From Arachis hypogaea (Eukaryota; Streptophyta; Magnoliopsida; Fabales; Fabaceae): a DNA stretch of 64,000 bases. The first letter of the stretch is position 1. Each line of letters starts with the position of its first letter. The DNA lies in assembly GCF_003086295.3 (NCBI RefSeq), contig NC_092040.1, positions 5,146,001 through 5,210,000 on the forward strand, in the 5' to 3' direction. The translations under genes were made by a program, and so were the position numbers. Shown here piece after piece: positions 11,980 through 21,242 of this stretch. The notes under the pieces are model-generated. The model was not told the origin of the DNA and ran no database searches. It saw only the letters and a program-made list of their open reading frames with translations.

Positions 11980-13010
11980 GTGTGTTCATATTAAAATGAC
12001 CTGATATTATCTCCTACTGTTATAGTGTTAGGCAGTATTTTTCTATAACTTGAAGTAATTTATGGATGAGACCTTTCTATGGAGATTTTGTTTTAGCACA
12101 AAGCTGAATTTTTCTCAAGTATATCACTATTTTAATCCTCGAAAGATTAGTCTGCTAAGAAAAATACTCCTGCAAATATTGATAATTATCCTATGATACA
12201 GAAATTGATTAATAAAAAAAAGTGATAAGTTCTCATCTATGATTAACAATGATGTAAACAAATTGTTTCTGCAGTTCTCATCCATGTTTTTTTCCTAAAA
12301 TTACTTTTTTATTAATCACCCATGTACAGATTATATATATATTTGATATGATATATAGCTTATATACCGACCATAGATACTGTTTGTAATTTATATTGTT
12401 TTGGTTGTTTACTAGAGTATGTTTCTATATGATAGTTATCAACTTATCATTTTGTTTCTGCAGTTCTCATCCATGTTTTTTCTTGGTAAATTCCTAGCTT
12501 CACCGATGCACATATTATCAATGATATAAACTTATTCCTAGTTTAGAATGCATTTTGTGACTATATAGCATGTACTACTATATTATTTTAAGAAGATATA
12601 CGTGCTTTTAAAAAAACGAAAAAAAAGAAGGTGTTATGTACATATACCCAGCCATGACATGAAGCTTCCCTTTTAGTAGTAGTTTTAATTTTGTGCCTTG
12701 TGTGTGGATGTGAGAGTTGCAGAATTAAATCTGAATCGGAATAGCTTGATTCTTTAACCTTCACTTTTTATTTATGTATTTATTTATTTTCCTTGTCATC
12801 AATTGCTTGTCTCTTGTACCAAAATTAAAGGCAACCAATTAACACTTTTTGCCTCATTTTCTTTTTAAGTCACATTCTCACTTAATTCCCACATATCATT
12901 TCTCATTGCAATTTGCAACCACCACGGCATAGATTGAAATAATAATAAGACCAAGGAGTTTATTTGACTTTTGAAGATGTAGTAAAACATGTCTTAATCT
13001 GTTGATGTCA
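11980..13010. other. Non-coding left part of the element's central region
   Basis: AT-rich DNA, probably intron or intergenic sequence captured with neighbouring fragments. A direct repeat TCTGCAGTTCTCATCCATG occurs near 12270 and again near 12458. No exon recognised. Confidence 0.5.
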
Positions 13011-13305
13011 CGCATTAAGCTGCTGCAAAACGAGAGATACGCAATTGAAGCAAATGCTTCCCAATTCTTTCAGGCTGGCTAAGAGGCAATTGCTAGAATT
13101 CGGGTAATTATTCAGTGTTTCATATTGCTTGTTAATTTTATTCTATCTTAGCTCACTCTGCATTTTCTTTGCTGTATTTTTGATTGCATTGATTTAAATA
13201 AGTGGAGCATATCATTCGAGAACAAAATATATGGGAGGCATATGAAATTTTAGAGTTATTCTGTGAATTTATTCTTGCTTGTGTACGTATAATTGAGAGC
13301 CAAAA
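13011..13305 (+). pseudogene. Captured IST1-like (Vps4 regulator) fragment, two exons with intron
   Basis: Exon A (13011-13103) encodes RIKLLQNERYAIEANASQFF, then QAG-stop-EAIARIR; exon B (13203-13305) continues VEHIIREQNIWEAYEILELF and ends FILACVRIIESQK before a GTAAGT donor. Together this is the N-terminal core of plant IST1-like proteins, which regulate the ESCRT ATPase Vps4. An in-frame TAA replaces the Gln usual in the AGQEA motif, and the intron junction no longer keeps phase (one base short). Retention of the roughly 100-bp intron shows that DNA, not mRNA, was captured. Confidence 0.8.
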
Positions 13306-13451
13306 GTAAGTCCATACAAATATAAGTATTTGTGCTTATTGGATGGTGTGTTTTCTTTTTAATTAGCTTACATGAAGTTAGTTTAAACTATAATCATACA
13401 TGAAGATAAGTGATTATGGATATTTTTTCTTTGTTGTCTGTTTTTTTGCAG

Positions 13452-13545
13452 GTGCTAGAACAACTTGAAGGCAACCACCTCTCCTCCGCAGTAATCCTCA
13501 GCCAAGACGGCAGTGTTTGGATTCAGCTCTAATTTCCCTCTGGTT
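13452..13545 (+). pseudogene. Captured profilin exon-1 fragment
   Basis: The frame from 13467 reads EGNHLSSAVILSQDGSVWIQ, then Leu, a stop, and FPSG. It matches the plant profilin segment around the SAAILGQDGSVWAQS motif near residues 16-38 of that 131-residue actin-binding protein. The fragment is closed by a TAA and has no further profilin sequence downstream, so it cannot make profilin. A TTTTTTTGCAG acceptor-like sequence precedes it. Confidence 0.72.
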
Positions 13546-13799
13546 ATCTTCAATACTTCTCAATTTCTCTCTCCAAAACTCTCCTTCTTTCTTAGTGCTT
13601 TGTTTTTTAGAATCATCTCATTCTTTCTTTTTCCGTTAATTTTTCTCTGATTTATCAGATTTGATTTGCATGTGACATATCCTATGGTTTTGGTGTTAAT
13701 TCGATATATTCGTGCTTTAACCATAGCTGTTTAGTTTTATCAACTGGAGCTAATTGATTAATTTTTCAGGTCTATTTTGATGCTAATTTATATATTAAG

Positions 13800-13890
13800 G
13801 TCTGTTTGGTTAAAATATATTTTAGGTGTGGGAAAATTGAGCTTGCGTGGAGGGTGTTTGATGAAAGTTCTGAGAGAGACCATGTAGGTT
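13800..13890 (+). pseudogene. Probable captured PPR-repeat fragment
   Basis: The frame reads VKIYFRCGKIELAWRVFDES then SERDHV, close to the plant PPR pattern (VxMYxRCGxIExARRVFDEM-x-ERDVV). Only about one repeat is present, and the frame then runs into unrecognised sequence ending at 14033. Short, so the assignment is moderate. Confidence 0.5.
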
Positions 13891-14877
13891 CAGTTCATTT
13901 TGACTCTACTGTTCAAGGAACATGCTCATGCGTTCTAGCAATTGTGCTGCCTTCCTTTTTCCTCTATCTATGCCATTTTGAGCCAAATCCAACAAAGGAT
14001 CCATCACGCCTGAGCCAGATATTGTTGATCTGAAGAAGAAAGATGAATCAAGATAGCAGCCGATTTTGATTAGAATTAGGTGTTTTCATATTGCTTTCAA
14101 GAATTAGGAGGAATATTATTCTTTACTTTAGCATAGGTTTTATAGTTCATACCTTGCATAGAACCATTTGAGTTCTTACTTTAGGTATAGCTTTAGGATT
14201 TGAGAGAGTGTATTGTTGGATGAGGTTGTATATTATTTTTGTAACTTGTTAAAGGTAGGATAGATATGGGCAATGTCATAAAAGTTTACTTTGATAAAAG
14301 ATACCAAATTAAATATTTTCCTCGATTGATATGATATGGTGTAATATATATTTTCTGCATAATTCTCCAGCCATTGAAGTGCCTAATCTATTTGTTTAGA
14401 GCGTGTGCGGAGAATGAGATTCATATATCTGTATTTAAGAAACAAAAATGCTTCATAAATGCAGCACTATGATACTTTGTTTCGGCAGTCTACTATTCAG
14501 AATACTCAACAACTTTACAACAATAACTGATTTAAGCATGCTCCATTGTAATTAGAATATACCAAGTGAGACCAGTCTACTATCATCATGCATAGAGATT
14601 TTGTTTACTCTTTGAATCAATCATCTTATAATACATTTTCTAAATTTTATAGTTAAAACTAACAACATTTTACAAAATCTACAATATAATTTACATTGAA
14701 CTGTTGTAGTGAATGGAGATGATCAGATTTAGATGGCTCCTACCAAAATTTTCATTCACAAGCCGAAAAAAAAGGGGTTCATATTCTCTTCTAAATGCCT
14801 TGACTTTACTAGGATAGGAATCTTTGGATAAGCAGTTCTAAGTAGTTCATTAGAAAGAAACCGAATCTATGAAATTT
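13891..14877. other. Central region of the element without recognised exons
   Basis: AT-rich sequence. The frame continuing to 14033 (ending [11 protein letters not shown]) is open but unrecognised. Nothing else supportable was found. Confidence 0.4.
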
Positions 14878-15273
14878 TCAAATGGAGTTGGTCATGGCAT
14901 GATCATCCCCTAGCAATGACAATCTTCTCTTAGCTACCTTAGACCTATAGCACTGTACTTCAAATGCCTCAGTTAGGTCCGGATACCGAATACACTCATT
15001 TTCCAACCATTCAGTTAAAACCTTTGCCTGATCTGCAGACGACAACGCAAGAATAATGGAAACAAAACAAGACTCTAGAGATTGCCATAGCTCTCCATCC
15101 ATCTTAATCACCATGCCATCTTCACCATCTGCACTTTCTCTTGAGAACTGTAATCCCAATATTCAGATTTCTTAAAGCTTCTACAATTGGCACATCAAAA
15201 TACTTGACCAAATCTGGTAAAGCAATTTTCGCTATGTGGTCGCTTTGAGCCCTCCTTTTCTTTGCTCCAAAAC
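14878..15273 (-). pseudogene. Captured RWP-RK domain exon joined to an unrecognised exon
   Basis: On the minus strand an acceptor (GGTTGCAG) is followed from 15273 by FGAKKRRAQSDHIAKIALPD then LVKYFDVPIVEALRNLNIG and ITVLKRKC, the first two-thirds of an RWP-RK DNA-binding domain (NLP/RKD families). After KRKC the sequence reads RW-stop, so the RWPHRK core is missing. A second open frame over the same junction continues to 14878 with SLESCFVSIILALSSADQAK and LTEWLENECIRYPDLTEAFE. I do not recognise that second part. It looks like two exon pieces fused during capture. Confidence 0.7.
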
Positions 15274-15522
15274 CTGCAACCATTCATCTAATCAAATGAG
15301 ATGATTAACTCTACAATTGGAATCTTCAGAAATGAGACGGAGGATTTAGCATAGGCTGGACAAGCAGAGATCATCTGGCTAACATATCTACTGCACTATA
15401 ACTTTTATCTATATCGAGTGAACTGTGCTAGACAATTATGCCTGTCACTATTGGATTAAGAGAAGACTAACTCTGAACCTGGTAAGCTTTCAACATTTGT
15501 CTTCTTGTTGATCAACTCAGTT

Positions 15523-17162
15523 GTGTAAATTGTGTAAATTACTTAAAAGCAAAAGCTTAATGCGATTTACCATTCTAACTCTATTCTGTTAATGACTTAA
15601 TCATAGTACTAGACTCATTATACTCAACCCTAACCCATGTTTAAAATGAATACACATTTGCTATAGAAAAAAACATTCACACATTTGCTATCAGAAGAAG
15701 AGATGTACCTCCTCACTATGTCCCTGGGGTAAGTAATAAACAAGAATTTCCACTTGAGGCAAAGAGACAAGAGGGCCAGCACAAGCATGCCACAGTTCTG
15801 AATTCAAAGTCTTTCTCACCCCTGAAATTACCATCATCATAAAAAGAAGGCAAAAAAGGTTAAGGGTGAAATATTGAGCTTGATGAATGATGAAACCATA
15901 TAATTAACCATCCATGATTAATTAATAGGAAAAGATTAAGTGAAAAGATAAAACAAAGATTACAAAACAGAGTGCTCTTGCATTTCCTTGAGGTGCTTCA
16001 TCCCAGCAACTAGAGTTTCACCCCGCAACAACACCAACACCACAAGTTTTAACCTTTTCTTCTAAGAAAGTCATTAATGCTACACCACTCTCTACGTTTT
16101 TAAACATAAACCACCCAAAAAAGAACCTCTTTTTCTACTCCTTCATAAACAACCTTAAAAAAAAACTTCACATAAGCTTCACCCCCACCAAACCAAACAT
16201 GCCCCCAAAACACAAGTTTCAAATGAGGATGATTTTCACTACCCCATTTTCACAAACACAAGTGGTGCATAGAAAATATAATAGGGGTGTTTGAGCTGGG
16301 ACCATATACTGGTATTAGTATTAATAATGTCGTTGTTAACATGAGAATGAGAAATTATCTTGCAATTCAATATTTTGCAGAGGTTGCACGAAGAATGTGA
16401 GAAATTATTTGATAAATTAACAGGGAAAAAGTCTTTGCTGAGGAACCTGGATGATGTTGGCAAAGAAATGCAAGTACACGACGAGAGCGGTGCCGTGAGC
16501 TGCAGCGGCGACGGAGCCGACGGTGCCGTCAGAAAAAATCTTTGCTGGAGGAACTGGGTTCTTCTTCTTCTTTGTCCAGAAGGAGAGGAGAAAGACGGAG
16601 AACGGCTAGCGGCTGCTGGTGCGTGCTGCTATGCGTGAATACCGACGGGGAGGAGGCGCGGCTACGAGAAAGGGAGATGATGATGATAGAATACGGCTGT
16701 CTGGTAGGGAATTAGGGTGAGGTTACTCTTTAGAATTTTTTGTTTTTTTCTGGGTATCAATAGGGAAGGAGAAATTAGATTAGGGTTCATCGGAAGTAAA
16801 ATAATTTTGTAGTGTATATGAATAATGAAATGTATTTTTGTTTTAATTTTTAAATTAATTCAGATATAAAATTATAAACTAAAGTTAATTGAATTTTGAT
16901 TAAATTAAAAGGATTAGGGTGATTTTTGTCCAAATGAAAAGAAAAAGATATTTAAGTCTTTTTATTAAAATTAAATAAAATTTATTTTTTTTTTTATTAA
17001 GGTATAAGGGTGATTTAGTAAAAGTATTGATATAATTTATATTTAAAAAAAGAAAAATTAATTATTGACGTGGAAAACATAATCCACATGTCTTATTCTA
17101 ATTTGTCCACATTTTTATTATATCGGTACGTATGAATTTATCATTGTACCGTAGCAAACACC
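15523..17162 (-). repeat. Right inverted arm of the gene-capturing element
   Basis: Mirror of 10340-11979 and of the same length. By eye the arms differ at only a handful of positions, for example one or two bases in a poly-A tract near 16985 and a G/A difference in the terminal CGGTAC(G/A)ATG. The arms diverge sharply at 15522 and 11980. Confidence 0.9.
15709..15821 (-). pseudogene. Captured ARF exon, right arm (antisense to left copy)
   Basis: Same 113-base exon as 11681-11793, on the minus strand, again with intact TTTCAG acceptor and GTACAT donor. It encodes the [14 protein letters not shown] segment of auxin response factors. Transcription across both arms would place sense and antisense ARF sequence in one RNA. 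Confidence 0.88.
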
Positions 17163-17284
17163 ATCAAAAAATACTTCGATCTTTTAAAAGTTACAAACAC
17201 AAGCACATAGTGTTTTTTAATTTACCAAATATAAAATAAGGAGTTTGAATTTTTAAAAAGCACATACACCTCTTAAAAAAACTT

Positions 17285-17760
17285 TACCATGGTTTTGAAA
17301 ATCATATTGGACCGGTCTAGTCGAACCGGTTCAATAAAAAACCGACAATACAAGCGGTCCGATTCTCTATCTATAACTGCTCAAAAAACCGGTAAAAAAC
17401 CGTCGAACCGGCCAAATAAAACGACGCCATTTTTAAATTTGAAAAAAAAAAAAAAAAGAAAACGGATCCAGGTCATTCCCAAACACCCCCTCTCCTCTTC
17501 CCCCAATAATTCATTCATTCATGTTCTTAATCAAAGAAACCCTAGCCGCCTAACCCAGGTCCTCAGCGCCGCCGCCGTCCCAGGTCCTCAGCACCGCCGC
17601 TTCTTCCTCCATCGTCGCCTTCTAACCCAGGTCCTCCATCGTCACTGCCTAACCCAGTAACTCGGCAGGTCCTCTTCGGCTCTTCATCTTCGCTGGCTTC
17701 TCGGCACGGACCCAGGTTAGTGGCTTCTCGTCTTCATCTTCACTGAGGGTTTCAACTGTT
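17285..17760. mobile_element. Fragment of a CCGG-rich hAT-like element
   Basis: It opens with GGTTTTGAAAATCATATTGG and a run of GGACCGGTC, GAACCGGTTC and AAAACCGG motifs, followed by ACGACGCCATTTT. The element at 39.8 kb starts the same way and shares ACGACGCCATTTT. Downstream, the motif CCCAGGTCCTC repeats imperfectly four times (17555-17680) in a GC-rich leader-like tract. No matching right end was found, so this copy looks truncated. Confidence 0.5.
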
Positions 17761-18113
17761 TTAAGTTTGGTTCTGAAGGTTGGTTCTTCCATTCTTCTTT
17801 TGGTTCTGTCTTGTATTTGCTGGTTGCTAATGGTGGAAATTTTACAAATTTGCAAATTTGTATGTATGGTTCTGATTGTATGGTGTAAATCTGTATGTAT
17901 TAAAATTTGTTTTACCAGTTGCTGATAGTGTTTTACTAGTTGCTGAGAGTGTTTTACCAGTGGACTACTTGCTTGTTGGCATGAGCTTGGTTGCTATCTG
18001 AATATAAGTATGAAGTTGTGTAACTAGTTCTTGAGAAGAGAATTTTCCCAGCATTTGGCAACACTCAGATGGATTCTTTTGTTTTCAAATACTACTTTTA
18101 TCTTATAGTTGAC

Positions 18114-18116
<3 letters not shown>

Positions 18117-18148
<32 letters not shown>
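18117..18148. repeat. (TA)n microsatellite
   Basis: Sixteen uninterrupted TA units. Confidence 0.9.
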
Positions 18149-18150
<2 letters not shown>

Positions 18151-19409
18151 ACGATTGTGTACTTTTCGTATCTTCAGAAGTTTACTTCATTATTGGGAAT
18201 GTGTGAAATGTTACATACTTGCTTCAATGAACAATTCTAATTAGCAATAACCAAATTGGGTTTCTTCTCTCATAAGAAAGAAGTTATTTTGTTGGGGCTA
18301 TGTCAAATTGGATTGTAATGTTGAAAGCTTAAACTGTAGTATACCTGACCACTTGATTCTGGTCAAGGTCAAGCAGCTTCTGCTCTAAATTCAGATTGAA
18401 GTCTTCAAGCTAGACTCTTGGATAATAGCAGCCCCGATCAACCTTTAGACGCATCTGCTCACAGCACTGCTCAACAGTTATCAGGAGGAAGGTATGAGAG
18501 AGTGTTGAGCATACTTGATAACTTATGGTGGTTGTTTTATAAGCAAAATTTCAATGTGCTGACTGCAATCATTTTGTGTCAATACTAAGATGCTTATGGT
18601 GTTAAATGTTTGATAATTTTAATAGTGCCGTTTACTCTCAACATGAACAATTATGAATGTAAATGGGAACTATGCCAAAATCAAATTACAATTTTTCTCG
18701 CTTGGGCCAATTAATGATTACTATTCTATATTGGAAAGTTTGTGTTGTTGAGTGTTGACCTGTTAGAATGTTCACTTTATTTTTCCGATTCAATTCAGGA
18801 ATTCAGCTGGTAATGTAGCAACAGTTGGCCATTTTGCTAACTCATACGTTGGCTATTATTAAATACTTCCATTATCATTGTCATTACTATTTCAATAATA
18901 TAATAAATAAGTCAATCTTTTAACCTCCAACATTTTTTTAATAGCCGATAACCTATTTCATTTAAGCAAGAAAGCTTTTTTAAAGGATATGCAACAAACT
19001 GAGGTAGCTCGAAATTTTGAACAAGCTATAGTGGTGTATATATAATACAGATCAAGAAAAAAAATTGTTTAGAGTTGAAATACACAAAAAAAAACTAATT
19101 AAAATAACAATAAACTACTTGATTAGAGTTGAAGCTTCGTTGCCACAGATAAAACAACCAGAACACAAACCCAGTCAGGGTCCTTACATGTCTTCCCGGC
19201 ATTGAAATCCATAACAGAATATATAATATCATTCACAGCAGGTTTGGTTTTCATTTAGAAATCTACAAATCATATAGTTTGAACAAAGTTTCTCTATCAC
19301 AGTTCTAGTCCAAACCTTGATAGAAAATAATCTGCATGTACTAATAGTTATAGTCTTCTTACAAGATTCCATGACAAGGTATGGCATTTGATCATATAGT
19401 TGATCTCAC

Positions 19410-20030
19410 CTACTGGGATAAGACTTTGTTGTTATCATCGTCCGGCCACCACCTTAGACGAGGGAAATCAATGCCACTAATCTCCACAACATCCATCACA
19501 TCAGCATTTCCAATATCATCATCATCAGAGCTCAATTCCTCAACTTCTTTCTCTGCTGGAAACCTCAAAACATAAAAAACAATAGAGCTCTTATTTTTCT
19601 TCTGAACATCTTCTCTAGGAATCTCGAGTGCACAAGTCGAATTCTCCATGTTTTGATCTTCTTCTCCACACATCACTTCATTTCCTTCATTCTCCAGTAT
19701 TGAGATTTCATTGGCCCCACACACTTGTTCCTCAGCAGGAACAACTTGCAGAAGTTCAACATCAACCATGCAATTCTCATTACTCTCTTGGGTTTCCAGA
19801 GATTCAATCCCCAAATAAGCCCTAGAAAAATCACTACCTAATTGTGGCTCTAAAATTTTCGATTTTTTAACCTGCAACTCATCAGTATCTTCATCAACAC
19901 CATCTCGTTTAATTCCCAGTGGGCTCCAAGAGACCAATTCCCTTTCATCCCTTTCCGTCAGCTGCACCTCCGAAAACCCCAAATCAGAATCCCTCTCCAA
20001 ATTTGCGAAGCCATAAGCTTCAAGGTTCAA
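19410..20030 (-). pseudogene. Unrecognised acidic protein gene, copy B, internally deleted
   Basis: A continuous 206-codon frame runs from the TTG at 20030 to the stop at 19410. It contains NLERDSDLGFSEVQLTERDE, GIKRDGVDEDTDELQVKKSK, VPAEEQVCGANEISILENE and the acidic C-terminus SSDDDDIGNADVMDVVEISG then IDFPRLRWWPDDDN. The likely original ATG (20012-20014, AAGCTTATGG) is now out of frame, because a deletion fused the first codons to a later point. So copy B keeps the C-terminal frame that copy A lost, and copy A keeps the N-terminal part that copy B lost. An unused in-frame ATG or an upstream exon could still rescue it. Function unknown. Confidence 0.6.
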
Positions 20031-20109
20031 ACTCTCTAACCAGTAATCACAAACATCAAAGATTCAAAGCTCTTTTGCTGGTGTTCGTTCTTTGTAATCG
20101 TCATTCGCA

Positions 20110-20123
20110 TTTTCCCGCCAAAA
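20110..20123 (-). promoter_or_regulatory. E2F-like site upstream of duplicated gene, copy B
   Basis: TTTTCCCGCCAAAA, identical to 9876-9889, lying 96 bases upstream of the ATG at 20014 on the minus strand. Its conservation despite decay of the coding region only reflects shared descent. Confidence 0.5.
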
Positions 20124-20286
20124 CTTCCACAAGTGTTGAATTGTGATCCACTGATCCCTTCATTTTTTGGGCCTGAAACATTTTTTTCACAATATCGAGG
20201 CTCAATATTAATGGGCTTTGTTGTCAGACAAAACTCCAAATAAAAAAACTGTGCTCTTTTACCAAAAAAAAAATGTGCTCTTCCCT

Positions 20287-21242
20287 GTGTATGATGACGT
20301 CATGTCGCCATGACGTACCATCTTCTTCCTTCTTTGTGGTGTGTAGTGACTGTTTCGCCTTAGTTTTCGTTTTAGAGATCACAAGCTTCTCTCGACCAAA
20401 GGCTGTGTTACTTTAAACATTTTTGGTTTTCTGATCTGAAGATATGTTGTGAGAGAGTTGACAATCGAAGCTTCAGGATCTGATTTTTGCTCTGCTTCTT
20501 GCATTTCCTAAGGTACCTTATTCCCATTTGTTCTTTAATCTGCATGTTAGTTACTTCTTCTTCTTATTCTTCATCATTCTGAGCTATTGCGAATTGCGAT
20601 ACAAAAGTTTTCTATTAGAATCTATTAATACAATGAAATTGCTAGACACTGCGTTTGGTTATGTTTCCGATGGGATTCGTAACCAGCCTCGTGCATTCCC
20701 TGTTTCGTGGTGATGTTCTTTGATCATCTTTGTCATGAGTAGTAATTTGGTTGAGAAATGAGAAATGATTGTTTCAACATGTTTGAAGGAGTGGATAGTA
20801 TCGATTAATATTTAACGCTCAAATGCAATATTAGGTTTTGGTATTTGGGTTGTTCATGGCCTTACGGGAGGTGACCTAGTTTGTGTGAAAGGCATCTGGT
20901 TGTTCATGATTTTTAATGTGTGTAATCAATGACGAGAAAGATGCTGTGAAGCGGTGTGTGGTGCTCTTGGCCCATTGGGGCTACTCTTCTTTGTCTTAAC
21001 CAACGCATGGAATTTGAAGAAGCACCAAATTAAACAAAATATATTTAAACAAAATTTCTGAAATCGCAGACATCTAACCTGTATTTTTCCATGAAAGTTT
21101 TGCTGTAATTAAATTATAATAAAAACCAGTACAAAATGGTGAGATGGTTTGCTATTTTCCTTTTTCTGATGTCAATGCCACAAATCATGTGCTTTTTGTT
21201 TAAAGAAGAAAAGACTGTGCTGAATTTTGAGTCATCAGCAGG
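20287..21242 (+). other. SUVH promoter, 5' leader and leader intron
   Basis: Begins with the bZIP-type palindrome, then a leader ending TTTCCTAAG at 20512, where GTACCT starts a probable intron that ends at the CAG at 21238, five bases before the ATG. Leader introns are common in SUVH genes. The intron contains only short chance frames. Confidence 0.5.
20295..20302 (+). promoter_or_regulatory. TGACGTCA (bZIP/CRE-type) palindrome in the SUVH promoter
   Basis: A perfect TGACGTCA octamer is followed by a second TGACG core at 20311. Both are just upstream of the likely SUVH transcript start (about 20330-20400) and immediately right of duplication copy B. Plant TGA-class bZIP factors bind TGACG motifs. 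Confidence 0.5.

Larger units (their letters stand above)
10340..17162. mobile_element. 6.8-kb gene-capturing element with 1640-bp inverted arms
   Basis: Both ends begin GGTGTTTGCTACGGTAC and continue as near-identical inverted arms (10340-11979 and 15523-17162). The octamer ATCAAAAA flanks the element on both sides (10332-10339 and 17163-17170), so it looks inserted rather than simply rearranged. An 8-bp duplication points to hAT-type or atypical Mutator-type transposition; no transposase is visible. The arms and the 3.5-kb centre contain exon fragments of several unrelated host genes (ARF, IST1-like, profilin, probable PPR, RWP-RK), in both orientations and with introns kept, which indicates capture at DNA level. 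Very low arm divergence means recent origin or ongoing arm-to-arm gene conversion. Confidence 0.75.
17163..18819. other. Interval between the gene-capturing element and duplication copy B
   Basis: Contains a CCGG-rich transposon-like fragment (17285-17760) and a TA run (17 bp into 18.1 kb), then AT-rich sequence. Near 18410-18490 a short exon-like frame LLDNSSPDQPLDASAHSTAQ is followed by GGRYE and a GTATGAG donor-like site; I do not recognise it and cannot support a gene. Confidence 0.4.
18820..20286. repeat. Segmental duplication, copy B (1.5 kb)
   Basis: Aligns with 8233-10053 in the same orientation. It lacks about 340 bp of the coding region (between AATTTGCGAAGCC at 20000 and the matching halves at about 9430 and 9768 in copy A) and an 18-25 bp low-complexity stretch. 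Its right end directly abuts the SUVH promoter. Confidence 0.9.

Noticed and set aside
13806..14033. Independent 75-residue gene
   Set aside because: Only the first 25 residues look like a PPR repeat; the rest is unrecognised and it lies inside a gene-capturing transposon.
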